Positions 25,856 through 33,893 of a stretch of 64,000 nt of DNA are shown one piece after another. The stretch lies in NCBI GenBank assembly GCA_019359395.1, contig JAHHHK010000013.1, forward strand, positions 1 to 64,000, in the 5' to 3' direction. Positions within the stretch are counted from its first letter, which is position 1; each line of letters begins with the position of its first letter. The notes beneath the pieces are model-generated. The model searched no databases and was not told where the DNA came from. It worked only from the letters and a program-made list of their open reading frames with translations. The translations under genes and the position numbers were made by a program. Origin of the DNA: Komarekiella atlantica HA4396-MV6. GTDB lineage: Bacteria > Cyanobacteriota > Cyanobacteriia > Cyanobacteriales > Nostocaceae.

Positions 25856-26193
25856 AAACCCACCAGGTGATGATTAATAGATGTCACAAGTTTTATCAGC
25901 CAACTGGGTTCACTACTATAAACGAGGATATTCAGAAAGATATAATCATCAAAAATTAACTCTAATAGTTTGAAAGCAGATTTAGCTGACTGAGAGCCAA
26001 AAGGTGTAATAAATTGTAAATCGAGGACAATTAAATCTGGTGTTTCTATTTGTAGATGTTGTAGTGCTTCTTGGGGAGTGTTGGCGATGATACAAACAGC
26101 AGAAGGGTCGAATTTTATCAGAAAATCACAGTTATTTTGGGCTACTTCCGGGTGATCTTCTACAACGAGAAACATCTGTGGCTTGGCTTTCAT
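25846..26193 (-). CDS. Receiver half of a split response regulator
   Basis: The open frame gives 115 residues from an ATG at 26193. It is a receiver domain with acidic residues Glu12 and Asp13, phospho-acceptor Asp58 in LIVLDLQF and a late strand ILVYSSEPSWLIKLV. It then ends abruptly in HHLVGLWW and a stop. Shifting frame by one base at CACCTGGTGGG gives GGFVVVNKMERR, which joins smoothly to the DNA-binding half. No kinase gene is adjacent. The gene is probably inactive unless the shift is a sequencing error or is bypassed. Confidence 0.75.
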   Translation of the reverse strand: MKAKPQMFLVVEDHPEVAQNNCDFLIKFDPSAVCIIANTPQEALQHLQIETPDLIVLDLQFITPFGSQSAKSAFKLLELIFDDYIFLNILVYSSEPSWLIKLVTSINHHLVGLWW

Positions 26194-26230
26194 GTCTTGG
26201 ACGATAATTATTTTAGCGATCGCCTCCCCT

Positions 26231-26263
26231 AGATCCCCAACTTCTTGAAGAAGTCGGGGATCT
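26231..26263 (+). repeat. REP palindrome A
   Basis: AGATCCCCAACTTCTTGAAG continues to AAGTCGGGGATCT, an imperfect palindrome of 33 bp. It is one of four like elements between 26.2 and 28.9 kb, two of which flank the REP-associated transposase at 27270. Confidence 0.85.
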
Positions 26264-26311
26264 GCATGGCGTATTCGTTAAAATCATATGTGCGATCGTT
26301 CTTTAAAGTAG

Positions 26312-27034
26312 TCACTTTCCTAAATAAACTAAAGTCACAGAATTGCACTGACTATTATCGTCGCAATTCTTCACATTTATTGAATCTTTAGAAAACTGCT
26401 GAATGTAAAAATTATCAGCATTGTATCTGCCACGCACATACTGTGTTAAAACTTCTCCATCAAGAATATATCCACCTTGAGGGTTTAGTTTAAGGATCAT
26501 TTTTTGTTCTACAGCTGCTCCACGATTGCTAACTAATATCATTCTTCCAGAGTTACCTTGCATCCGCAAAATACCATTCCACTCACCATTTTGTACAGCC
26601 CAAGCGCCGTAAAAACCAGAATTACGGTTGTTAGAATTAGAGTTATTTGGATAGCCTTCAGAAGTATTAGAATTAACTTTACATAATTTAAAAGCCCGTT
26701 CAACTGATTCGGAGTTATAAAAAGTACCTATAATCTCAATAAAACATTTTCCTGGTGCTGTAGATGTAGCTCCTTTACATACCATAGCTGCTCGTTTGGC
26801 AACTTGATCATTATAAAAAGTAGGAAATGCTGCTTTGAAACATTGGGCTGGTATGGTAGATGTAGCTCCTTGACACATCCACGCTACTAAATCAACCGTA
26901 TACGAATTAGCAAAGGTAGGTAGTGCTTGTTGATAACATTGCTGAGGATTTGCTTGAGCGGATTTAATATTTATTGTAAATAATCCTAAAAGATTAAGTA
27001 GGATTATTACCCTTAGAGATTGCCAAAAGTTCAT
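26312..27034 (-). CDS. Secreted protein with three Cys-x20-Cys repeats
   Basis: The protein has 240 residues. A signal peptide ends near SAQANP (about residue 29). Residues 33-118 contain three units with cysteines at 33/54, 65/86 and 97/118. Each pair is spaced by 21, the units are spaced by 32, and they share PTFYN and MC.GATST. The cysteines probably form one disulphide per unit. A Ser/Asn-rich linker (about 122-140) follows, and then a beta-rich C-terminal domain beginning GFYGAWAVQNGEW. I do not recognise the family. It should be periplasmic or released. It is flanked by REP palindromes. Confidence 0.75.
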   Translation of the reverse strand: MNFWQSLRVIILLNLLGLFTINIKSAQANPQQCYQQALPTFANSYTVDLVAWMCQGATSTIPAQCFKAAFPTFYNDQVAKRAAMVCKGATSTAPGKCFIEIIGTFYNSESVERAFKLCKVNSNTSEGYPNNSNSNNRNSGFYGAWAVQNGEWNGILRMQGNSGRMILVSNRGAAVEQKMILKLNPQGGYILDGEVLTQYVRGRYNADNFYIQQFSKDSINVKNCDDNSQCNSVTLVYLGK

Positions 27035-27186
27035 TTAGTTTTTAAGACTTATTGAATTAAGAAAAATGTAGTGTTTGCCTAAAATCATTGTGTATGGATA
27101 GTGCGTAGTTTACCGCCGTAGGCATCGCTCTGTGGTCGATTACATCAAAAGTGCATAATTATACCGTCGTAGGCATCGCTTCCCCT

Positions 27187-27219
27187 AGATTCCCGACTTC
27201 TTGAAGAAGTCGGGGATCT
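27187..27219 (+). repeat. REP palindrome B
   Basis: AGATTCCCGACTTCTTGAAG continues to AAGTCGGGGATCT. It lies 51 bp upstream of the REP-associated transposase start. Confidence 0.85.
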
Positions 27220-27269
27220 GAAGTAACTGATGTGTTAAAAGGGAATACTAAAGGCAACATCTAAGATTA

Positions 27270-27848
27270 TTGCCTATGCCTCGACGACAAATTACCTTGC
27301 AAATTGGCAACTTTTATCATGTCTATAATCGGCGTAACAATCGCCAAAAAATTTTCTTTGAGCGGGAAAATTATATTTATTTTCTCCGCTTGATAAAAGA
27401 ACATCTGATCGCTAATGCAGTAGATATTGTCGCTTACTGTTTAATGCCTAATCATTATCATTTTTTGGTTTATTTGAGAGATGAAACTCTGTCTGATGCC
27501 ATGAAATCTCTCTCTTTATCCTACACAAAGGCAATTAATAAGCGTTTTAATCGCTCTGGCGTATTATTTCAGGGAAGGTTTCAAAGTATTGAAGTTTTAC
27601 AAACTGATTATCTTGTCAATCTATTACGTTACATTCATCTAAATCCAGTGAAAGCAGGACTGGTACAGCAACCCGAAGAATGGGAGTTTTCCAGTTATTT
27701 GGAGTATGCAGGTTTACGAGCAGGAACACTACCCAAAACAGAGTATATTAAGACGCAGATTGAGCAAGAGTCAGCTTATCAGCAATTTTTGGCGGATCAT
27801 AACCTACCTGATAGCACTGGCTTCAAAAGATTGTTGCTAGATGATTAG
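27270..27848 (+). CDS. REP-associated tyrosine transposase (RAYT, Y1_Tnp domain)
   Basis: The protein has 192 residues. The HUH motif is His62-Tyr63-His64 in MPNHYHFLVYLRD. A candidate catalytic Tyr is in SLSYTKAINKRF (Tyr85), and the family block RYIHLNPVKAGLV follows. These single-strand nucleases are related to IS200/IS605 transposases but usually occur once per genome next to REP palindromes rather than as mobile insertion sequences. Here a REP lies 51 bp before the start and another 11 bp after the stop. The gene appears intact. Confidence 0.92.
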   Translation: MPMPRRQITLQIGNFYHVYNRRNNRQKIFFERENYIYFLRLIKEHLIANAVDIVAYCLMPNHYHFLVYLRDETLSDAMKSLSLSYTKAINKRFNRSGVLFQGRFQSIEVLQTDYLVNLLRYIHLNPVKAGLVQQPEEWEFSSYLEYAGLRAGTLPKTEYIKTQIEQESAYQQFLADHNLPDSTGFKRLLLDD

Positions 27849-27858
27849 CCTGGGATAT

Positions 27859-27891
27859 AGATCCCCAACTTTTCTAAGAAGTCTGGGATCT
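27859..27891 (+). repeat. REP palindrome C
   Basis: AGATCCCCAACTTTTCTAAG continues to AAGTCTGGGATCT, 11 bp after the transposase stop. Its 3' flank (GAATGACGTGTGGT) resembles that of palindrome D. Confidence 0.85.
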
Positions 27892-27993
27892 GAATGACGT
27901 GTGGTGGAAAATGCGATCGCATGAAATTATCGTGTTATGGGAAAGTATCATGTTGGGTTTCGCTTTACTCCACCCAACCTACCCAAATCGACT

Positions 27994-28752
27994 TTATCTT
28001 AGTTGAGGAAACGTAAAAGCCATTATAAAGTCTGACTGACCATTAATTCCTGCATTAATAGGCCCTATGTTTTGTTCTAAAGCTTGTCTTACCAACTCTT
28101 CGTTAATTCCAAGCTTAGAAGCTATTAAAGGAGTACCGTTAACAATTGCAAACTGTCGTATATCTAATCCATTAAATTTTCTCAGTTCATCAGTTACACG
28201 AGGTGTAATTTTAGGGCCAACATATTTGCCTGCTAAGTTTACTAGTTCGGCATACCATCTTGCTTCTAATTCTTCTAATTTAGGATCTCCTATATTACGG
28301 ACTATTGTTTTGTTATCCCTAACTTGGATGCCAAATAGCTGTGTCACCCTTCCACTAGCAGATACCCAAGGAGAATAATGCTTTTTACCAGTAATAGGGT
28401 TTTTAGCAATCAGTTCTCTATGTTCTACTTGAATTACGCCACTAACTTCTAACTTGTCTCCCACTATCTTAGAGTCTGTACGCTTTAAGGTGAATCGATT
28501 AAAATCTGTATCCTTTAATCGCTGCTCATTAATTTTCAGGGCTTGTCTTAAAGCTCCTTCGATTACATCCTTTGGAACTACTAGTGTCGCTACATTCCCA
28601 TCTATACGTATACTAGGAACGAATTGAGGAGCAACAGCTTTAAAATTAACCGCTAATGCATTTTACTCACTATAGTTAAAGGGTGCTGTAACCATTCCAA
28701 AACTTAATGCAGAAATAGCTCCAGTAGAGAGAAGAGTTTTTAACAATTTCAT
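27994..28752 (-). pseudogene. Secreted protein gene interrupted by one in-frame stop
   Basis: From the ATG at 28752 the frame gives MKLLKTLLSTGAISALSFGM, a signal peptide, and then a TAA at codon 30 (28665-28663). The same frame then stays open to 27994, with NALAVNFKAVAPQFVPSIRI, then KDVIEGALRQALKI, then the run beginning MGDKLEVSGVIQVEH at 28464. The stop sits at the end of the signal peptide. The longer frame is clearly one former gene of about 252 codons, of unknown family. The GTG-started 156-residue remainder lacks the export signal and is unlikely to function. Confidence 0.75.
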
Positions 28753-29079
28753 TTGCTTGTTACTCCGAAAATACTGTGAATACTAAGTTGCTAGTTTGAG
28801 AAAGCGATCGCCGAAAGTGGGAGGCTAGATTCCCGACTTCTCAAAGAAGTCGGGAATCTGAATAACGTGTAGTAGAAAGCGCGATCGCCATTCAGGTTTA
28901 ACCTGTTGCTTTTACTGAGATTAGTTTTATCCACTCAGAAAATCTACGAGTATCACCGCAGAAAACCTTGCGAACTCCCGCAAAATAATTTGCAGACTTA
29001 CGAACCCATCTAAAAACCCAATTCTGGTAAGAGTGAGAGCATAATTTATCCAGCAGCTATCAGGGTTCAGGCTCCAATT
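28753..29079. other. Intergenic region with REP palindrome D
   Basis: The 327-bp gap contains two HIP1-type GATCGC sites and the REP palindrome at 28827-28859. The rest holds no recognisable gene. It must carry the promoter for the secreted protein-kinase pair that begins at 29080. Confidence 0.5.
28827..28859 (+). repeat. REP palindrome D
   Basis: AGATTCCCGACTTCTCAAAG continues to AAGTCGGGAATCT, followed by GAATAACGTGTAGT. It has the same orientation as palindromes A, B and C. Confidence 0.85.
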
Positions 29080-29442
29080 ATGAAATTTCCTATACAAAGT
29101 CTGCATATTATGCTCACCACAGTATCTTTACTGTGCGAACTCAGTTCACCCGCATTTGCTCAACAAATTTGGTCAGGAACAGGCAAAATTGTCAGTGGTG
29201 CTGGTGAGGGTGGCTTAGTTGAGTTAAAATTGGAGATTACAGACAAAAATGTGCAATTCCTCTCTGGCCCTTCAAAAAATGAACCACCATTCCAGCTAAA
29301 TAACTCCACTGGTCTTAATGGAACTGTAAATATGAATGCTGGAACTTGGCAGTTTGTCCAAACAGGGAATGAGTTAGGAGTCAGCTTGTCTCAAAATAAT
29401 CCCGATCAGATTATTCGCTATCGTCTCTTTCCCAAACCGTAA
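29080..29442 (+). CDS. Small secreted protein upstream of a CHASE2 kinase
   Basis: The protein has 120 residues. A signal peptide ends in SSPAFAQQ (about residue 28). The mature part is a small beta-rich domain, GTGKIVSGAGEGGLVELKLE, then GTWQFVQTGNELGVSLS and RYRLFP. No family is recognised. It ends four bases before the start of the CHASE2-domain histidine kinase, so they are co-translated. A periplasmic partner or ligand-binding accessory of that sensor is an attractive but unproven reading. Confidence 0.75.
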   Translation: MKFPIQSLHIMLTTVSLLCELSSPAFAQQIWSGTGKIVSGAGEGGLVELKLEITDKNVQFLSGPSKNEPPFQLNNSTGLNGTVNMNAGTWQFVQTGNELGVSLSQNNPDQIIRYRLFPKP

Positions 29443-29446
29443 CCAG

Positions 29447-31393
29447 ATGTGGCGCAGAGGTTGGCAAATTAAATTTCTCAGTTTAGGAATTGGTTGCGGC
29501 GTATTTTACAATTTCATTTTCTGCCAAATTCCTTTAGTTCAGAAATTGGAGTTACAGCTTCAGGATACTTTGCTGAGATTGCATCACCCCAAATCTCCGC
29601 CTAAAGAAATTATTCTGGTGAAAATTCAAAGAAAGGATTTAGCAAATCAAAAGCTATCTTTAGGGCGAGTTTTCTATGCAGATTTAGTCAAGCATCTTTT
29701 AGAAGCAGGTGCATCTGTCGTCGTTTTGAACCTCCGCAATGACTGGCGAGAACCACCAGAGTTTGAGTACCCAATCAAAATTACTGAACCAATAAATAGA
29801 CCTCTAAAAAATCTGGTGCAAAAATATGGCAATAAGCTTGTTTTAGTGACGCGCACCAATCCAATCTCTAATTCTAAAAACCCAAATTTTTTAATTTATA
29901 ATCATCTTATTCCTTTTGATGACGAACAACTTCAACCTTTAATTCCACCTCATACTATTCAGGGATTTTTTGAATACGAACCGGAAGCAGAATTTTCGAG
30001 AAATTTAAGTAGCACCGCTCAACGCTCTCACTTAGTTGGTCAGTTCTTTATCTCGCAAGAAAATAATCAAGTTCAAACTTTTAAGTCTGCTGCTCTTTTA
30101 GCTTTAGAAAAGTTTGAAAAACAAGAGCAAAAAATTCATCTCTCTTCACGACTTACTAAAATTCCAACTGAGGTAAAGATTAACTTTTGGGGTAGGGCAG
30201 GAACTTTTCCTTCTCTAGAATTGACATCTATTTGTCACCCCAACAAAGAAAAAAGATGTTTGGTTGTTTCTCCTAGCCAACTGTCTCAAAAAGTACGCCA
30301 TAAGGTTGTTTTCATTGGTTTTGCAGAAGGGAACAACATACACACAATGGCCATGCTGTCACCGAAAGGTGACAGCATGGCCGGCGTAGAAATTCAGGCC
30401 AACCTCATGGCCAGCTTAATGACAGATTCATTTTTACAAATTTCGCCGCAATGGGTGGAGTTGATAATCGTTATTTTAGGAGCGGTTTTTATCAGTGCTG
30501 GTGTTTTTAGTTATCAAAAGTGGTGTTTATTATGGCTAGTTTTGGCAATATTTGGCGGTTACTTAGGAGTATGTTTAATTCTCTGGAAATATAAGTGGAT
30601 ATTATCAATTATTCTGCCTCTATTTGTATGGACAGTAACAGGGATATCTGTTTTTATATATTTCATTTTTAGACGACAAAAAGAGCTTATTACTCTGCAA
30701 AACTATCAAATTACCCATCTCAAGGCGGCTGAACAAGAAGCTATTCTTTCGCGCACCCGCAAAATTCTCCATCGCACTGCTTCTGATATCCATGATGGGG
30801 CTTTGCAAGATTTGAAGCTGGTGATGGACAAAATTGAATTGGAATCTCATTTAGATGTCGATTCAATTTTAGACAAGTTGGCAGCTTTAGGGCAGGAAAT
30901 TAGGGATAAATTGCATAACATTCGTCGTTTAGCTGAGAAAATGGAGGTGACTCCAGCATTACGACAAGGGTTAGATGTAGGAATTAGCGCCACGCTGCAA
31001 GATTTAGTCAAGTCTGGAAAGTTAACTTTAACAGTGATTACAGAAATTCAACCTCTCCAAGAGCCAGAATTAAACAGTGTTTGGATTGAACACCGAGAGG
31101 AAATTTACCGCTTTTTCCGCGAAGCACTGAATAATGTGATCCAACACACCCAACCACCTCACGGTACTGCTACCCAAGTGTGTATTAGTTTAGAGCAACA
31201 GGGAGTCAGATGTACTTTAGCGATCGCCAACGATGCCTCAGTTATAAACTCTACTACTTATGGACGCAGAAAAGGGGGCTATGGCACTAAGATAATGGAT
31301 GCGATCGCTTGTGAACTTCCAGATGGCGCATGGGAGATGTTAGTTTTGCCTGATGGAGAAGTGCGAGTCACACTCATTTGGCGTTTACCCTAG
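29447..31393 (+). CDS. CHASE2-domain histidine kinase (NarX/DegS-like)
   Basis: The protein has 648 residues. A membrane helix near 8-28 is followed by a CHASE2 extracytoplasmic domain (about 40-330, ending GVEIQANLMASLM). Three membrane helices come next (about 340-405), and then a cytoplasmic kinase of the HisKA_3 type with His449 in ASDIHDGALQDLK. The ATPase part has an N box at FREALNNVIQH and the late GGYGTKIMDAI. Such kinases usually phosphorylate NarL-type regulators; the broken one at 25.5-26.2 kb is the nearest but on the other strand. Its coding sequence holds a perfect 15-bp inverted repeat (30349-30382). Confidence 0.9.
   Translation: MWRRGWQIKFLSLGIGCGVFYNFIFCQIPLVQKLELQLQDTLLRLHHPKSPPKEIILVKIQRKDLANQKLSLGRVFYADLVKHLLEAGASVVVLNLRNDWREPPEFEYPIKITEPINRPLKNLVQKYGNKLVLVTRTNPISNSKNPNFLIYNHLIPFDDEQLQPLIPPHTIQGFFEYEPEAEFSRNLSSTAQRSHLVGQFFISQENNQVQTFKSAALLALEKFEKQEQKIHLSSRLTKIPTEVKINFWGRAGTFPSLELTSICHPNKEKRCLVVSPSQLSQKVRHKVVFIGFAEGNNIHTMAMLSPKGDSMAGVEIQANLMASLMTDSFLQISPQWVELIIVILGAVFISAGVFSYQKWCLLWLVLAIFGGYLGVCLILWKYKWILSIILPLFVWTVTGISVFIYFIFRRQKELITLQNYQITHLKAAEQEAILSRTRKILHRTASDIHDGALQDLKLVMDKIELESHLDVDSILDKLAALGQEIRDKLHNIRRLAEKMEVTPALRQGLDVGISATLQDLVKSGKLTLTVITEIQPLQEPELNSVWIEHREEIYRFFREALNNVIQHTQPPHGTATQVCISLEQQGVRCTLAIANDASVINSTTYGRRKGGYGTKIMDAIACELPDGAWEMLVLPDGEVRVTLIWRLP
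30349..30382. repeat. Perfect 15-bp inverted repeat with GAAA loop inside a coding region
   Basis: GGCCATGCTGTCACC (30349-30363) and GGTGACAGCATGGCC (30368-30382) are exact reverse complements separated by GAAA. They encode AMLSPKGDSMAG at the end of the CHASE2 domain. The local GC content is far above that of the surrounding gene. Confidence 0.95.
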
Positions 31394-31474
31394 TAATCTG
31401 GCTAAAGAAATTCATCCACGCCAAACCCGATTAAAATAAATACGCAACTTGGGCTTCCATAGGAGTATGCAGCC

Positions 31475-32137
31475 GTGCAGCCGGACTTAATAAGCTTGGA
31501 AATTAGCAAGGGGGAACTGAGACGCTTGACTGGATTCGATCCAGAAGACGTTTTTCGACCTTCTGTTCTGCGAGATAGTAAGAAGCGATTAGGGTTTTTG
31601 ATTAGTGAAGCGCTGGTGACACTGGCGCTAACCCCAATAATTGTTGGCTTTATTTATGCGTTCATTATTTTGCCAACAATTGGTTCTTCAATTCGACTAG
31701 GAATCCTCTTACTAATTCTAGTACCAATCCCGATATTAGTTGGGCGATCGCTTTGGCGACAATTGACCTGTCCTGAAGGATTAACAATACTTTTAGATGA
31801 AGTCGATAAATATCATACTCTGATTGAAGCCATAGATGTTAATGACCAATTAGCAGCATCAGGTCATTCTCAAAGCAGCATAAATGACCGAGGTAAAGTG
31901 ACCGCCGCCTTGCAACTTATTAGAGAAGATTTAGTACGAGCGCTGAAAACAGAACGAATTTTGCGAGATAATAAAAAATTGCTTGCTAATAACCAAGAGT
32001 TATTTGTCAATAATTTAGCTAGTTTACAAGCCTTACAAGTTAGTAGTCAGGCAGGCGAATACGCTCAACTGCTAAATCAATCGTTGCAGATTGCCCTCGA
32101 TGTGCAAGCAGAAATTAGAAAATTGCAGAAAGTCTAG
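31475..32137 (+). CDS. Hypothetical membrane protein, 220 aa
   Basis: The start is a GTG at 31475 preceded by AGGAG. Two membrane helices lie at about residues 42-66 (ISEALVTLALTPIIVGFIYA) and 72-90. The cytoplasmic C-terminal 125 residues are helical and probably coiled coil (TAALQLIREDLVRALKTERI and a closing QSLQIALDVQAEIRKLQ). No catalytic motif is visible and I do not recognise a named family. It lies between the CHASE2 kinase and the sugar-acid kinase on the same strand, 81 bp and 65 bp away, so co-transcription is possible. Confidence 0.75.
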   Translation: MQPDLISLEISKGELRRLTGFDPEDVFRPSVLRDSKKRLGFLISEALVTLALTPIIVGFIYAFIILPTIGSSIRLGILLLILVPIPILVGRSLWRQLTCPEGLTILLDEVDKYHTLIEAIDVNDQLAASGHSQSSINDRGKVTAALQLIREDLVRALKTERILRDNKKLLANNQELFVNNLASLQALQVSSQAGEYAQLLNQSLQIALDVQAEIRKLQKV

Positions 32138-32202
32138 GCGGAGGTTTCTCTAATTAGAATTTTCACAAAAAACAATCGCCCCGTTGACTTAAATGAGCAA
32201 CA

Positions 32203-33582
32203 ATGAGCAATAAACCAAAAATAATTGTTCTGGATGATGACCCTACAGGTTCTCAAACAGTCCACAGCTGCTTGCTGCTGATGCACTGGGATGTAGATAC
32301 TTTACGCACTGGGTTACGAGATGATTCGCCAATTTTCTTTGTGCTGACCAATACCAGATCCTTACCTCCAGAGTCAGCCGCATCTGTTACCAAAGAAGTT
32401 TGCCAGAACCTAAAAATCGCCTTAAAGGCTGAAGCAATCGACGATTTTTTGATTGTCAGCCGTTCTGATTCTACTTTGCGGGGACATTACCCGATTGAAA
32501 CAGATGCGATCGCCCAAGAACTCGGGCCATTTGACGCTCATTTTCTCGTCCCAGCATTTTTTGAGGGTGGACGTATCACCCGCGACAGCATACATTATTT
32601 GATTATTGATGGTGTACCAAAACCAGTGCATGAAACTGAGTTTGCTCGTGATTCAGTCTTCGGCTACCATCACAGTTATTTGCCTAAGTATGTTGAAGAA
32701 AAAACTCAAGGGCGGATTAGTGCGGAAGCTGTGGAAAGATTTTTACTAGCCGACATTCGCGCAGGTAGCCTAGAACGTCTACTAAAACTCACTAAAAATC
32801 AGTGTGCTGTTGTAGATGGTGAAACTCAAAGTGATCTCAATCGTTTTGCGGTGGACGTACTAGCTGCGGCGAGTCAAGGAAAACGCTTTTTATTTCGCAG
32901 CGCTGCCAGTATCTTAACGGCTTTAGCAGCGTTACCTCCTCAACCTATTGCCGCTGAAAACATGGCGCAGTATGTACGACAAGGTAAACCAGGTGCGATT
33001 ATAGTTGGTTCCCACGTGAAAAAAACGACTCAGCAGTTAGAAGCACTATTGCAAGTTGAGGGAATTGTGGGAATCGAAGTGAATGTAGCACGATTACTTG
33101 ATGATCAGGCAAATCAATCTGCTACACTGCTAACCGAGATCCTGGAAAGTGCAAAGGCGGTACACAATGCTGGCAAAACACCAGTAGTTTATACTAGCCG
33201 CCAAGAACTGTCTTTCAAGGATGTCAAGACACGGTTAGATTTTGGGGCAAAGGTTTCAGGTTTATTGATGGATATTGTGCGCGGCTTACCATCTGATATA
33301 GGATTCTTAATCAGCAAAGGTGGCATTACTTCAAATGATGTCTTAAGTACTGGTCTTGCCTTAAATTCAGCACGCTTACTCGGTCAAATATTAGCTGGTT
33401 GTTCGATGGTGCTAACGCCATCTGATCATTCCCAGTTTCCTAATTTGCCCGTGGTGCTGTTTCCTGGTAATGTCGGTGATGCTGATGCTTTGGGCACAAT
33501 TTATCAAAGGTTAACTAAAACAGTCCTGAGTCACGAGTCACCGAAGTTTGGAGCGGAGGAAGCCTTTTTTACAAAGTTCTGA
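32203..33582 (+). CDS. Four-carbon acid sugar kinase family protein (former DUF1537)
   Basis: The protein has 459 residues. The N-terminal domain has IIVLDDDPTGSQTVHSCLLL and VSRSDSTLRGHYPIE, which bind the sugar acid. The C-terminal nucleotide-binding domain has AIIVGSHVKKTTQQLE and the Gly-rich LISKGGITSNDVLS, with LFPGNVGDADALG near the end. Family members phosphorylate four-carbon sugar acids such as erythronate or threonate. No partner oxidoreductase or aldolase is adjacent, so the substrate here is not defined by context. Length is normal. Confidence 0.88.
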   Translation: MSNKPKIIVLDDDPTGSQTVHSCLLLMHWDVDTLRTGLRDDSPIFFVLTNTRSLPPESAASVTKEVCQNLKIALKAEAIDDFLIVSRSDSTLRGHYPIETDAIAQELGPFDAHFLVPAFFEGGRITRDSIHYLIIDGVPKPVHETEFARDSVFGYHHSYLPKYVEEKTQGRISAEAVERFLLADIRAGSLERLLKLTKNQCAVVDGETQSDLNRFAVDVLAAASQGKRFLFRSAASILTALAALPPQPIAAENMAQYVRQGKPGAIIVGSHVKKTTQQLEALLQVEGIVGIEVNVARLLDDQANQSATLLTEILESAKAVHNAGKTPVVYTSRQELSFKDVKTRLDFGAKVSGLLMDIVRGLPSDIGFLISKGGITSNDVLSTGLALNSARLLGQILAGCSMVLTPSDHSQFPNLPVVLFPGNVGDADALGTIYQRLTKTVLSHESPKFGAEEAFFTKF

Positions 33583-33674
33583 GTGAAGGAAACCTCCGAT
33601 CAGACTTTGCACTCCGCTCCAACTTCTCGCTGAGTTAAAAGTGAAGATGATCATTCTGAACTACTTATCACTTC

Positions 33675-33812
33675 CTAGTAGCGTGTCAAGACTAAAGTAG
33701 TGCATTAGCTTTTCTCTCTTGTGGGATGGGCGTCTCGCCTGTCCGTTGCGGGCTAGAAACCCACACTACAAGAAAATTTCTTGCATACATTTTAGCCTTG
33801 ACACGCCACTAG
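33675..33812. mobile_element. Miniature inverted-repeat element, second family
   Basis: The 138-bp element begins CTAGTAGCGTGTCAAGACTA and ends with the inverse of CTAGTGGCGTGTCAAGGCTA. The 22-bp ends match with two mismatches. Internally a weaker stem (CTTGTGGGATGG, AACCCACACTACAAG) is present. It has no coding capacity and lies between the sugar-acid kinase and minC. Confidence 0.85.
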
Positions 33813-33893
33813 GGTGAGGATGTGGTTGCAGAATGCAACTAATCTAAATGTTGGTAATTGCTCGGTGTATTTGCGTCTTTTGGCTGGTGCTGC

